Shown here: positions 51,275 through 59,446 of the stretch, one piece after another
How positions within the stretch are numbered: the first letter of the stretch is position 1
Layout of the letters: each line of letters begins with the position of its first letter
Assembly: GCA_964542765.1 (NCBI GenBank)
Contig: CAZIVO010000001.1
Span: 1-64,000, forward strand
Direction of reading: 5' to 3'
From: CAZIVO01 sp964542765
Lineage (GTDB): Bacteria > Planctomycetota > UBA1135 > UBA2386
DNA length: 64,000 nucleotides
Program-made: the position numbers and the translations under genes
Notes under the pieces: model-generated
Told to the model about the DNA's origin: nothing
Seen by the model: the letters and a program-made list of their open reading frames with translations, nothing else
The model's database searches: none

Positions 51275-53551
51275 TCAAAAGATGGAGGTGGTGAGGACGT
51301 TGGTCGTTTCCAGCGGGGTTTGCAGCCGCTTCGGATCGAAGGGGATGGTCTGAAAGAAGATCGCCTGGGAGAGGATGTTCTTGGGGATGTTCAGGATCAG
51401 CTGGGCATGGCCGCGGCCATCGCACTTGAGATTGGCGACTTCCCACAGGGCCAAGAAATGGCTGCCGATACCGAGGTCGACGACGTTGGGGATGCGGCTT
51501 GGCACCTTGTAAGGAGACAGCAGGACGAGGGCCCGCCAGCCGGCGTCGCTGTAGATGTCGTAGGGCGAGGTCTTGCTTCCGCGCATCACGATGGCCGGCC
51601 CCTCGAAGGTGCCGGGATGGCTACCGTGGATGTTCATGGTCAGCGCGTTGCTGGTGCCGCAACTGGTTGTGATGTTCACCAGCCGAAGGCCGATGGTGGT
51701 GGGTTTGGGCAGGAGGAAGGAAATCTTGGTCGGCGAAGTCGCCGTGAATGTTCGCACGTCTTGATCGCCGACCGAAATCTTGAGGATGGTATTGAAGTTG
51801 GTACCGGTCAAGGTGATCGACCGTGCCGTCTGGTGGGATGCTGTGTTCGGGCTGACGCCGGTCAAGACTGGCTTGCTGAGGCAGGGTTTGCCGAGGCCGG
51901 AAATCGCGAAGTTCACGCTGCGGTTGCCATAGATGGGGTTCGTCCAGGCGATGTCGGCGCGGTAGAGAGCGGTCCGCACGGGCGTGAAGGAAACCTTCTC
52001 GTAGCCGTTGACAGGATTCAGATCGCCGACGACGAGCGCGCCACGGTCATCGTAGATCCGAAGATCGAGATTGTCGGGGATTTCTCGGTCTCGCCGCAGC
52101 CAGGTCAAGGTGACTGTTTTGGTGATTCCCTTGAGGACGCCGAAGGTGATCCGGCGGAGTTTCACCGGGTTGGTCATGCGCCCGGATTGCACGTCGCCGG
52201 TGAGGGCGGCAGTCACTGCGCGGTCGCAGCGCAAGACGCCAAGACCGTAGGCATTGCGATCCTTCTTGGGGGCTTCGGTCGTGTTCAAAAGGATCGCCTT
52301 GGTCTCGATGGCTGACAGGCGCGGTTCGGCTTGGCGAATCAGCGCGGCAGTGCCGGCCACGAGGGGAGCGGCGAAGGATGTGCCGCTCGCCTGGCTGAAG
52401 GTCTGCTCGCTGTTTTGCAGGGTGCAGTAGAGGTCTTTTCCGACAGCGACCATATCGGGATAGGTGCGTGCCGAACCGTGGAGAGGCCCTTGTGCGGAGA
52501 AGCTCGAGACAGTCTTGCTCTTCTTGTCGACGGAGCCGACGGCGATGCCGTTGAAGGCGCTTTGGCTGGCTGTCGTTGTCGCCGCCTTGTTGCCGGCGGA
52601 CACCGTGATCAAGACGTCTGCATTGCGTGCGGTTGAATCGAGCGCTAATTGCACGGGGTCGTCGAGCTTCGGCGATCCGGAGAAGGAGTTGTTGGCGACG
52701 GCGATGTTGTGTGCGACGCGATGTCGAGCGACGAGTTGCCACGCGCTGATGATCCAACTGCTGAAGGCCTCCCCCTTGTTGTTGGCCATCTTGATGCTGA
52801 CGACCCAGGCTCCTGGAGCAACGCCATCATCGATCCGTGGGTCCGGGTCCCAGTTGTTGGCATTGGCGCAACCTGAAACAAAGGTGCCGTGCCCATGCTG
52901 GTCTTCGGTGCCCAGATTGCTGGTTCCCAGCTGGGCCTTGATGAGGCTTCCCTTGTACCCGCCTCCGGTGTGGTTGCTGGGATTGCCCCCCCGATAGTAG
53001 GCGCGGTGGGGCCGTCCCGTTCCGCCCATGTCCGCGTCGATACCAGTGTCCAAAATGGCGATGGCCAAACCATCGCCGCGAACATTCTTGCCGCCGACCA
53101 TCATCTGGTTGGCCTGGTCGGCGCGGTGGTGACTCAAGCCGGTGGCTTCGCGCAGTGTGGCGCGGTGGATGGTGTCGGGAACGAGGCGGCGAATGTTCGC
53201 CAGTTGTTCGATTTCGGTGAGTCGGTTGGACGGGATTTCGATGGCGGCTCCATTGATGACCCACCACTGGTGGCGGACCTTTCCGCCGGCGGCCGCGACC
53301 GCCTCGACGAAGGCTTCTTGATCGCGCAGTACGGCGGCATCGAGATCTGCCACCAGGCGTTCGATCTCCGCAGCCGATCGGCGTTCGAGGATGGCCTCGC
53401 GAAACCCTGTGAGATCGAAGGATCGCTGTTCGAACAGCGCGATCACCTTGCGGGTCCGTGGTTCGGCCTGATCCTGGGCGGCGAGGATGGCTGATGAAGC
53501 CAGCCAGGCGCCTGCCAGGAGGGCGGGGATATTGATGTGTCGAGGCGTCAA
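51275..53551 (-). CDS. Secreted S8 subtilisin-like protease, upstream copy of tandem pair
   Basis: A 758-residue paralogue of the next gene with identical domain order. Triad residues fall at nearly the same places: Asp168 (AILDTGIDA), His221 (GHGTFVSG) and Ser392 (SGTSFAAP). The prodomain, P-like sandwich, IPT/TIG-like unit (LTGVSPNTASHQTARSITLTG) and C-terminal domain ending TNVLTTSIF are all present. The start is a TTG at 53551 and gives a normal signal peptide ending SSAILAAQ; no AGGAGG-like site is visible before it. Divergence between the two copies is moderate in the core and larger in loops, indicating an old duplication. Confidence 0.85.
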   Translation of the reverse strand: MTPRHINIPALLAGAWLASSAILAAQDQAEPRTRKVIALFEQRSFDLTGFREAILERRSAAEIERLVADLDAAVLRDQEAFVEAVAAAGGKVRHQWWVINGAAIEIPSNRLTEIEQLANIRRLVPDTIHRATLREATGLSHHRADQANQMMVGGKNVRGDGLAIAILDTGIDADMGGTGRPHRAYYRGGNPSNHTGGGYKGSLIKAQLGTSNLGTEDQHGHGTFVSGCANANNWDPDPRIDDGVAPGAWVVSIKMANNKGEAFSSWIISAWQLVARHRVAHNIAVANNSFSGSPKLDDPVQLALDSTARNADVLITVSAGNKAATTTASQSAFNGIAVGSVDKKSKTVSSFSAQGPLHGSARTYPDMVAVGKDLYCTLQNSEQTFSQASGTSFAAPLVAGTAALIRQAEPRLSAIETKAILLNTTEAPKKDRNAYGLGVLRCDRAVTAALTGDVQSGRMTNPVKLRRITFGVLKGITKTVTLTWLRRDREIPDNLDLRIYDDRGALVVGDLNPVNGYEKVSFTPVRTALYRADIAWTNPIYGNRSVNFAISGLGKPCLSKPVLTGVSPNTASHQTARSITLTGTNFNTILKISVGDQDVRTFTATSPTKISFLLPKPTTIGLRLVNITTSCGTSNALTMNIHGSHPGTFEGPAIVMRGSKTSPYDIYSDAGWRALVLLSPYKVPSRIPNVVDLGIGSHFLALWEVANLKCDGRGHAQLILNIPKNILSQAIFFQTIPFDPKRLQTPLETTNVLTTSIF

Positions 53552-53734
53552 GGGAGGAGATGCTCGGTAGAGGCGGACCGATGGCGACCCGCCGCTGCGA
53601 AATACAATTTCTGTAGACCGATAACCTAACAGTCTTTTTTTGGCGGCACCAGCCCCCCCCGGAGGGGGCGGTCAGAGGATCTAAGAGGCCGGGTGGCCAC
53701 ACGGCGCTGGCGACGATCGCGGGCTGCAGGCATC

Positions 53735-54076
53735 ATGCTTTCGATGCGTCTTGCACCAGTGCTATCGGGCTTCCCCATCCTCGCGATCTTCATCGTATGG
53801 GGCGCTGCCTGCTCTTCTCCTCAGGAGGGCGGGGATCTGGCGGTGGGTGTCCCTACCCGGGTGGTGGTCCTGGAGGAGGGTTTCGTGCGGTTCGAGGGGC
53901 AAAGAATGGCTCAGGAGGCCTTCTTTCTGGAGATCCGGACCCGGGTTCGGGCCGTGGACCCCCGGCCCGAACTTCTGCCCTGGGTCATCGTCCTTGCCGA
54001 GGCCCCCTTGCCGCCGGGCTTCACGGTGGAGTTGCGCAATGCAGGGGTCCAGCACATCCGGCTGGGGGACGGCTGA
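53735..54076 (+). CDS. Small lipoprotein, possibly ExbD-like periplasmic fold
   Basis: A 113-residue protein with a signal sequence (LSGFPILAIFIVWGAAC) and a cysteine that could be lipidated. Residues 45-113 have a strand-helix-strand pattern (TRVVVLEEGFVRFEG, LPWVIVLAEAPLPPGFTVELRNAGVQHIRLGDG) that faintly recalls the periplasmic domain of ExbD/TolR, especially the final AGVQHIRL. This is a weak resemblance. It starts at ATG 53735 or 53744 and is 12 bases upstream of the HAD gene, so the two are probably co-transcribed. Confidence 0.5.
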   Translation: MLSMRLAPVLSGFPILAIFIVWGAACSSPQEGGDLAVGVPTRVVVLEEGFVRFEGQRMAQEAFFLEIRTRVRAVDPRPELLPWVIVLAEAPLPPGFTVELRNAGVQHIRLGDG

Positions 54077-54088
54077 ACGCAGCGAGAT

Positions 54089-54742
54089 ATGGACCGTCCC
54101 GACCTCGTGATCTTCGATATCGATGGTACCCTTCAGGATACCTGTAGCTGGTGGCCCCGGGTCTTGCGCGCAGGCTTGATCCGATTCCAGGAGCAGTGCG
54201 GTCTGGATCTTCCTTCGCCGAGTGATGATGAGGCGAATGCTGTCATCGGCTGCAAGAACGAAGGGGTTTGGGCCCCCTTTGTTCCCGGCCACGAGGATTT
54301 GTGGAGCGATCTTCGTGCCGTGGTCCTGCCGATGGAGGTCGATGCCATGACCGCTGGAGGTGACACTCTCTTTGCGGGTGCGCGCGACCTGTTGCGCCAG
54401 CTCCGAGGCCGAGGAGCGAATCTGGCGCTCGCCAGCAACTGTCATTCGACTTATCTCGCGGGCGTTTGCCGTGGGCAGAACCTCGACGAGTTGACCGACC
54501 ATCAGTTCTGTCTCGACAGTCCCGGGGTCGCTTGCAAGGCGGACATGTTGCGGTTGGCGATCGAGGCTACCGGGGCCCGGAAGGCGGTCATGGTGGGGGA
54601 TCGAAACAATGACGCTGAGGCGGCTGCTGTCGCGGGCATCCCCTTTGTCTGGCGGGTCAACGAGCATGCGACCATGTCGGGTGATCCGATCCGCTGGGAT
54701 GGCGGTACGGCTGAGTTGCTGGAGATCTTGCAATTCGCGTAA
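54089..54742 (+). CDS. HAD-superfamily hydrolase
   Basis: A 217-residue cytoplasmic phosphatase-like protein. HAD motif I is FDIDGTLQD with the nucleophile Asp10, motif II is LASN, motif III a lysine in ACKADM and motif IV GDRNNDAEA. A helical cap follows motif I, giving the phosphoglycolate phosphatase/beta-phosphoglucomutase style. The substrate is unknown. It is flanked by a small lipoprotein gene upstream and xdhC downstream. Confidence 0.83.
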   Translation: MDRPDLVIFDIDGTLQDTCSWWPRVLRAGLIRFQEQCGLDLPSPSDDEANAVIGCKNEGVWAPFVPGHEDLWSDLRAVVLPMEVDAMTAGGDTLFAGARDLLRQLRGRGANLALASNCHSTYLAGVCRGQNLDELTDHQFCLDSPGVACKADMLRLAIEATGARKAVMVGDRNNDAEAAAVAGIPFVWRVNEHATMSGDPIRWDGGTAELLEILQFA

Positions 54743-54801
54743 TGGGTGGGTGGGCGATCGCATCAGGAGGCGGGCCATTGCAGGTCCGAGCCCGCAGATC
54801 T

Positions 54802-54807
54802 GTTAGC
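54802..54807 (+). promoter_or_regulatory. Candidate -10 element before xdhC
   Basis: TAGCAT preceded by TGT (extended -10 style) ends 11 bases before the xdhC ATG, leaving almost no room for a leader. No clear -35 box. Confidence 0.25.
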
Positions 54808-54818
54808 ATCGCCTGAGC

Positions 54819-55676
54819 ATGGACGAGCCCGTTCACGACATCTTCGAGGAGATCGTTCGGTTGCGCCGAGAAGGTGTGCCGGCGGCGCTCGCGACCATCG
54901 TTTCTACCCGGGGATCGACCCCGGGCCGGGAGAGTATGCGGTTGCTCGTGCTCGAAGACGGGACCTTTCTCGGGACGGTGGGTGGTGGTTGCCTCGAGGC
55001 CGAGGTGTATGAGGCGGCCAAGGAGGTGATCGCCGACGAGACGCCGCGCTCGCTGTCCTTTCGCCTGACCGAGAACGGCGCTCCGGATTCGGGCCTTCTG
55101 TGCGGCGGCGAGGTCACGATCTTCGTGGAACCGGTCACGACGCCGACACTGTGGATCTTCGGCGGTGGGCATGTCAGCAAGGCCTTGTGCCAGGTGGCGG
55201 CACTGGCGGGTTTTCGCGTGACGGTCGTCGATGATCGCGAGCGATATGCCTGCGCCGAGCGCTTTCCTCAGGCATCGGCCACCGTGGTCAGGCCTTACCC
55301 TGAGGCTGTCGCCGAGATGCCGCTCCGCGCGAACAGCTACGGTGTCATCGTCACTCGAGGGCACCAAGAAGACGCGACTGTCTTGCGGGCGCTTGCCTCT
55401 CGTTTTGCTGAGGGCGAGCACTTGCACTTTTTGGGCATGATCGGAAGCAAGGTGAAGCGCGGCATTCTGCTGGGCAAACTTCGTCGTGATGGGGTCGCGG
55501 AAGAGTTTCTCTCGACCGTCCGTTCGCCGGTCGGTTTGAACCTCGGCGGTCGGACTCATGAGGAAATTGCGGTGGCGGTGGTCGGAGAGTTGATCGCGGT
55601 GCGCCGAACGGGTCGGGATGCGCGGGAGTCCTGGGCGGGACACAGGCGCCAGAATCATTCCCGCACCGGGATCTGA
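54819..55676 (+). CDS. xdhC: XdhC/CoxI-family molybdenum hydroxylase maturation factor
   Basis: A 285-residue cytoplasmic protein. The N-terminal XdhC domain has ATIVSTRGSTPG and LGTVGGGCLEAEVYEAA with the family cysteine. The C-terminal Rossmann domain has IFGGGHVSKALCQVAALAGFRVTVVDDR, MIGSKVKR and the ending LNLGGRTHEEIAVAVVGELIAVRR. XdhC binds molybdopterin cofactor and helps load it, often after sulfuration, into xanthine dehydrogenase-type enzymes. Related YqeB/YqeC-type factors serve selenium-dependent molybdenum hydroxylases, but nothing here proves that link. No molybdoenzyme gene is in the window. The last 20 residues extend past the usual end. Confidence 0.82.
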   Translation: MDEPVHDIFEEIVRLRREGVPAALATIVSTRGSTPGRESMRLLVLEDGTFLGTVGGGCLEAEVYEAAKEVIADETPRSLSFRLTENGAPDSGLLCGGEVTIFVEPVTTPTLWIFGGGHVSKALCQVAALAGFRVTVVDDRERYACAERFPQASATVVRPYPEAVAEMPLRANSYGVIVTRGHQEDATVLRALASRFAEGEHLHFLGMIGSKVKRGILLGKLRRDGVAEEFLSTVRSPVGLNLGGRTHEEIAVAVVGELIAVRRTGRDARESWAGHRRQNHSRTGI

Positions 55677-55790
55677 AGCCCCCGGCCGTTTGGGCGCCAT
55701 TGCAGACGAACATCGTTGGCGTCGGCCTGTTCGCGGTCCGGGGGCAGTCCCTCAGCCAGGCGTGGCGAAAATGAGTTGCAGGCCGTTGCT
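55655..55790 (-). pseudogene. Possible 3' remnant of a gene, antisense to the xdhC end
   Basis: Between xdhC and the gene at 55968 there are about 290 bases. On the minus strand a frame closing at 55655 reads plausible protein text near its end (RLAEGLPPDREQADANDV, then RLQWRPNGRGLQIPVRE), with codon use like the neighbours, but no start codon precedes it before an upstream stop near 55890. It overlaps the xdhC end by 22 bases. It may be a decayed gene or chance; nothing else is recognised in this gap. Confidence 0.2.
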
Positions 55791-55967
55791 CGTGGTTCTG
55801 TTCGAGCGCGAGGAGGCTTGAGAGCTTGTCCGGGCCGGGTTTTGGCGAGGTTAGAGTCCTGCGGCCTGAACCCTACTTGCCAGTCTCACGTTGCCAGAAG
55901 AGGCGGAGATTGGCATGATCCCTCGCCTCCCCCCTCTTTGCTCCAATAGCGACCCTGAGAAGGCAGT

Positions 55968-57023
55968 ATGCGCAAGACACTCGCTTCAATCTTCGCTCTC
56001 GTCCTCGTCGCCGCACTTCCGGCACAAAAGGACACGATCTACTGGGCCGATGGCACGACCGTTGCCAAGGTCCGCATCATTAGTTTCACCTGGACCGAGA
56101 TCAAGTGGACCAAGAGCGGCCGGTCCGAGTCGCGTTCTGCTGATCAGGTTGCGCGAGTGGATTGCGAGAAGGTGAAAGACGCCTATCGCCGTGGCTATGG
56201 CGCGAGCGATGATGATGAGGCCTACAGCCAGTTTCGCATGGAGCGTGAGAAGCAGGTCAAGAGCAAGAAGCTGTTCATTGCCCAGTTCGGCTTCATGGAG
56301 GAGGCGAACCTGCTGATGGGGAACAAGGAGACAGGTGAGTGTTTTGCGACACTCGAACTGATGACCAAGGAATGCCCTGATTCGGGATTTTGCCCCGAGC
56401 TCTATCGAATGAAGCTCGAGTATTACCTGTCTTTGGGCAAGAAGGGTGCGGCGAACGCACTCAAGGTGGCCAGCACCTATCTCAATACAGCGCAGACGAA
56501 GGCTTGGCCCGATGGGTTCCTGCACGAGGCCCGGTTCTTCGGGCTGATGGCGGAAGTCGCGGGTGGAAAGATGTCGGAGGACAAGCTCAAGTCCGGACTC
56601 CGAGGTCTGCTTGGCGACACCGAGGGAGTCTATCCCCGGGTCGCCAATCAAGTGAAGTTACAGGTCGCAGATCAGCAACGTCGTCAGGGCGAGACTGCTG
56701 CTTCCAAGAAGTCATACAAGGAACTTGCCGATCAGGATGGGCTCGATGAGTCGACTCGCGCAGGTGCCTTGCTGGGTCTGGGCCAGGCGCAACTGGAAGA
56801 GGGCAATGCCACCGATCGCGAGCCTTATCGCGATGCGCTCCTGTCTTTCTTGCGGGTTTACATCGAGGCGGAGAAAGCGCCTTCGGACATGCGGGCCAAG
56901 GCGCTGTACTTTGCCTCCCAAGCCTGTGAAAAATGGCGCGGCCAGGACTCGGCAGCCATGGGGCGCCGTTTGCGCGGGTATCTGAAGCGAGATTTCCCCG
57001 GGAGCGAGTGGGCAAAGCGATAA
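55968..57023 (+). CDS. Exported helical-repeat protein
   Basis: A 351-residue protein of unknown function. The signal peptide is MRKTLASIFALVLVAALPAQ. Residues 22-70 form a small beta unit (DTIYWADGTTVAKVRIISFTWTEIKW). The rest is alpha-helical with TPR-like pairs (FIAQFGFMEEANLLMGNKETGECFATLEL, ALLGLGQAQLEEGNATDREPYRDALLSFLRVYIEAEK) and ends in LKRDFPGSEWAKR, a common closing of TPR/YbgF-like repeats. It probably acts as a periplasmic scaffold. The plsC-like gene begins 10 bases after its stop and is likely co-transcribed. Confidence 0.65.
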   Translation: MRKTLASIFALVLVAALPAQKDTIYWADGTTVAKVRIISFTWTEIKWTKSGRSESRSADQVARVDCEKVKDAYRRGYGASDDDEAYSQFRMEREKQVKSKKLFIAQFGFMEEANLLMGNKETGECFATLELMTKECPDSGFCPELYRMKLEYYLSLGKKGAANALKVASTYLNTAQTKAWPDGFLHEARFFGLMAEVAGGKMSEDKLKSGLRGLLGDTEGVYPRVANQVKLQVADQQRRQGETAASKKSYKELADQDGLDESTRAGALLGLGQAQLEEGNATDREPYRDALLSFLRVYIEAEKAPSDMRAKALYFASQACEKWRGQDSAAMGRRLRGYLKRDFPGSEWAKR

Positions 57024-57033
57024 GGGTGGGCCG

Positions 57034-57738
57034 GTGACGACCCGGGGTTCCGAGCGAAAACCCTGGTGGCCTCGTTTGTGGGGCCACGTTGCATACTGGT
57101 TCTTCTGGGCCACGCTGGCTCAGTTCGTGCGCTGTTACTTTCGGGTGGCCGCGAAGAATGCACCCCGGATCAAGGGCCCGTTCGTGCTTGTCGGCAATCA
57201 TGTTGCCTTCGCGGATCCGATCATTGTCGGCTGCGTGCTGCGTCGGCGGATTGCTTACGTGATGAGCGCGATCTACTACCGCAATCCGAGGTTCGGCTGG
57301 TTCTGCCGCGGCTCGGGGACCATTCCGATGTCGGTCACGGGGAGCAACCGAGAAGGTTTGCGCGCCATGCGTGAGACTCTGCAGGATGGCAGGGTGCTCG
57401 GCATCTTTCCGGAGGGGGGGATCAGCCGGGACGGCTTGTTGCAACTCGGCAGCCCCGGCGCGGTGGCTTCTGTTCTCTCGGAGAAGGTGCCGGTGGTGCC
57501 CTTCGCGATCATCGGTGGGAGCAAGGCGACGCCCTCCGGCGGCCGCTGGCGATGGCGCAAGATCACGGTTCGATTCGGGGATCCGATCCAGCCCGAGGCG
57601 CTCATGCTCGCGCGGGAGGCTTCTCGCAAGCAGCGACTCTCCTTTGCGACCCACTGCATCATGGATGAGATCGCCGCACTCTCCGGCCAGATTTCGCGCG
57701 AGACTCAATTGCAGCAACTGGAGGCCGCGCAAGGCTGA
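57034..57738 (+). CDS. 1-acyl-sn-glycerol-3-phosphate acyltransferase (PlsC family)
   Basis: A 234-residue membrane-associated acyltransferase of phospholipid synthesis. It has block I NHVAFAD (NHxxxxD catalytic pair), a GSG-TIPM substrate block and block III FPEGGIS, then VPVVPFAIIGG. A short hydrophobic N-terminal helix (HVAYWFFWATLAQFV) should anchor it at the inner membrane. The GTG at 57034 is the first in-frame start after the upstream gene. The phosphate acceptor could be lysophosphatidate or a related lipid. Confidence 0.83.
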   Translation: MTTRGSERKPWWPRLWGHVAYWFFWATLAQFVRCYFRVAAKNAPRIKGPFVLVGNHVAFADPIIVGCVLRRRIAYVMSAIYYRNPRFGWFCRGSGTIPMSVTGSNREGLRAMRETLQDGRVLGIFPEGGISRDGLLQLGSPGAVASVLSEKVPVVPFAIIGGSKATPSGGRWRWRKITVRFGDPIQPEALMLAREASRKQRLSFATHCIMDEIAALSGQISRETQLQQLEAAQG

Positions 57739-57748
57739 CAAACAGCTG

Positions 57749-59446
57749 CTATCGGCCCATTGCTTCCTTGCAGGCGGCGAGGAACTTGGTGCTGTCGATC
57801 CGAAAGCAGTAGAAGGCCTTGTGAGGGAGGCCGGGGAGGGTTCCTACCCCGGACAGGGAATTCAGGTCGAACAGCAAGCCTGTGCCCACGGACAGGGCGG
57901 GCTCTCCCCCGAGACGGTTCGTCAGCGTCGGTCCTTGGGAGGTCAATATGCGAATGTCGGTGGCCCAGAGCCCCTTGTCTTGTCCCGGCAGGATCGAGGG
58001 CAACTTTTCGATCAAGCGACCGAGGTGATGAGGGTCGGACAGGGCTTGACGGCTTGCTTCGAGTGTCCATGCAGCGCTGATCACGAGTGTCCTCTTGCCC
58101 CAGGTGAGGTAGGCGGCGCTGGCATCTTTTGCCCAGACGGTGTCTGACCGATCCTGGCGCAGGAGGGGTGCGAGGGAGCATGCGGTTTGCTGGTCGGTGA
58201 TCAGCAAGCCGGCAGTGTTTTGCACCTTGTCCAGCTCGGGCCATGGTTTGCGCAGGTCATCTGCGGTCACCGAGAGTTCCGGCCATAAAGCGCGCTGATC
58301 ATTCCAGCCAGGGTTGGCGGTGCCCTCCAGCAGCGGTGCGAGAGATCTCTCTGTGGTGATGAACAGAGCGAGTGCGGCCAGAGTTCCGAGTGCGGCACCT
58401 CGGTGGATGGTCATCAAGCCGGCGAGTCCGGCGGCGGTCACCGGCAGGATCAGGCAGGCCAGATAGATCGAATGGCGGTGGCCGCCATAGGGGTAGAGGC
58501 CCAGCAGCGACAGGAAGATGGCGCTGATGAGGACAGCGATGCAGGTTGCGGCGAAGGGGCGCAATGGCCTCTTCCAAAGAGCCGTGGCGAAGGCGGCCAG
58601 ACCGGTGAGCATCGCCGTTGCGACCCAGTTCGGGCCGGCCAGATATCCGCTGATACCCAGTGTCGCGGTCCAGACTTCGGACAGGCCGCCGAGAAAGTAG
58701 GGCTTGAGCCAGGTGTTCACGGCCTGGGCCTGAAGGTCTCCGCCCATCAGGTTGGGGAGGATATGCGTGAAGAACAGCAGCGCGACGATGACGACGAGGG
58801 GAATGTGTGCAAGAACGAGGACGCGCAATTGTCCTGGTGACCACCAGCGTGCGATCAGGCCGACCACCAGGGCCAGACCGACACCGCCGATGACCTGAAA
58901 GCTGCTGTAGTGCACCAGGGCTGCCAGCATCATGGCTACAGAGTAGTACCAGGCGTGGCGAGGTCGCCAGGTGGAGAGATGCCGGAACAAGAAGATCAGC
59001 GCCGTGATCAGCAGGGCGAGGTGGACCATGTAGGGGCGCGCCACCTGCGAGAGCATGATGGCCCCTGGTGATAGCGCCAGCATGAGTGCTGCGAGGACCC
59101 CGGCGAAGGGGCCGGCCAGTCGTCGCGTCAAGACGAACAAGAGATAGATCGACAGACAACCTGCGATGAGCGCGGGGATGCGCAGCACGATGTAGTCGTC
59201 GGAGAACGCCGTGAGGGCTCGCAGGAACCAGTAGAAGAGTGGAGGGTGAGCGTTGCCGCCGATCGAACTCAGGGAGGCATCCCAGGAACTGTGGGCAACG
59301 GTGTAGTAGATGCCTTCATCACCATTGATCCAGAAGGCGGAAACCCCGCCGACGCGCAGCGCGAAACCCAGCGCTACGGCCAGTGCCGCGAGGACCCAGG
59401 CGTGGCGGTGCCACCCGGGAGAGTCGCCGTCCGAGATGGCGGTCAT
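57749..59446 (-). CDS. GT39/ArnT-like polyprenyl-phosphate glycosyltransferase
   Basis: A 565-residue inner-membrane protein with about ten or more helices. The first periplasmic loop holds the acidic pair typical of GT-C enzymes (WINGDEGIYYTVAHSSW), followed by AHPPLFYWFLRALTAF, a hallmark of the ArnT/PMT family. The C-terminal 180 residues are a soluble extracytoplasmic domain. Such enzymes move a sugar from undecaprenyl-phosphate to lipid A, protein or other acceptors outside the membrane. ATG 59446 overlaps the stop of the upstream GT2-methyltransferase gene (ATGA), so the pair is coupled: the neighbour could make the lipid-linked sugar used here. Confidence 0.82.
   Translation of the reverse strand: MTAISDGDSPGWHRHAWVLAALAVALGFALRVGGVSAFWINGDEGIYYTVAHSSWDASLSSIGGNAHPPLFYWFLRALTAFSDDYIVLRIPALIAGCLSIYLLFVLTRRLAGPFAGVLAALMLALSPGAIMLSQVARPYMVHLALLITALIFLFRHLSTWRPRHAWYYSVAMMLAALVHYSSFQVIGGVGLALVVGLIARWWSPGQLRVLVLAHIPLVVIVALLFFTHILPNLMGGDLQAQAVNTWLKPYFLGGLSEVWTATLGISGYLAGPNWVATAMLTGLAAFATALWKRPLRPFAATCIAVLISAIFLSLLGLYPYGGHRHSIYLACLILPVTAAGLAGLMTIHRGAALGTLAALALFITTERSLAPLLEGTANPGWNDQRALWPELSVTADDLRKPWPELDKVQNTAGLLITDQQTACSLAPLLRQDRSDTVWAKDASAAYLTWGKRTLVISAAWTLEASRQALSDPHHLGRLIEKLPSILPGQDKGLWATDIRILTSQGPTLTNRLGGEPALSVGTGLLFDLNSLSGVGTLPGLPHKAFYCFRIDSTKFLAACKEAMGR

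Noticed and set aside
54819..55676. Third selenium-related gene (XdhC as part of a Se-dependent hydroxylase set)
   Set aside because: The sequence is ordinary XdhC; no yqeB, ygfK or Se-hydroxylase gene is nearby, so the selenium link is not supported.
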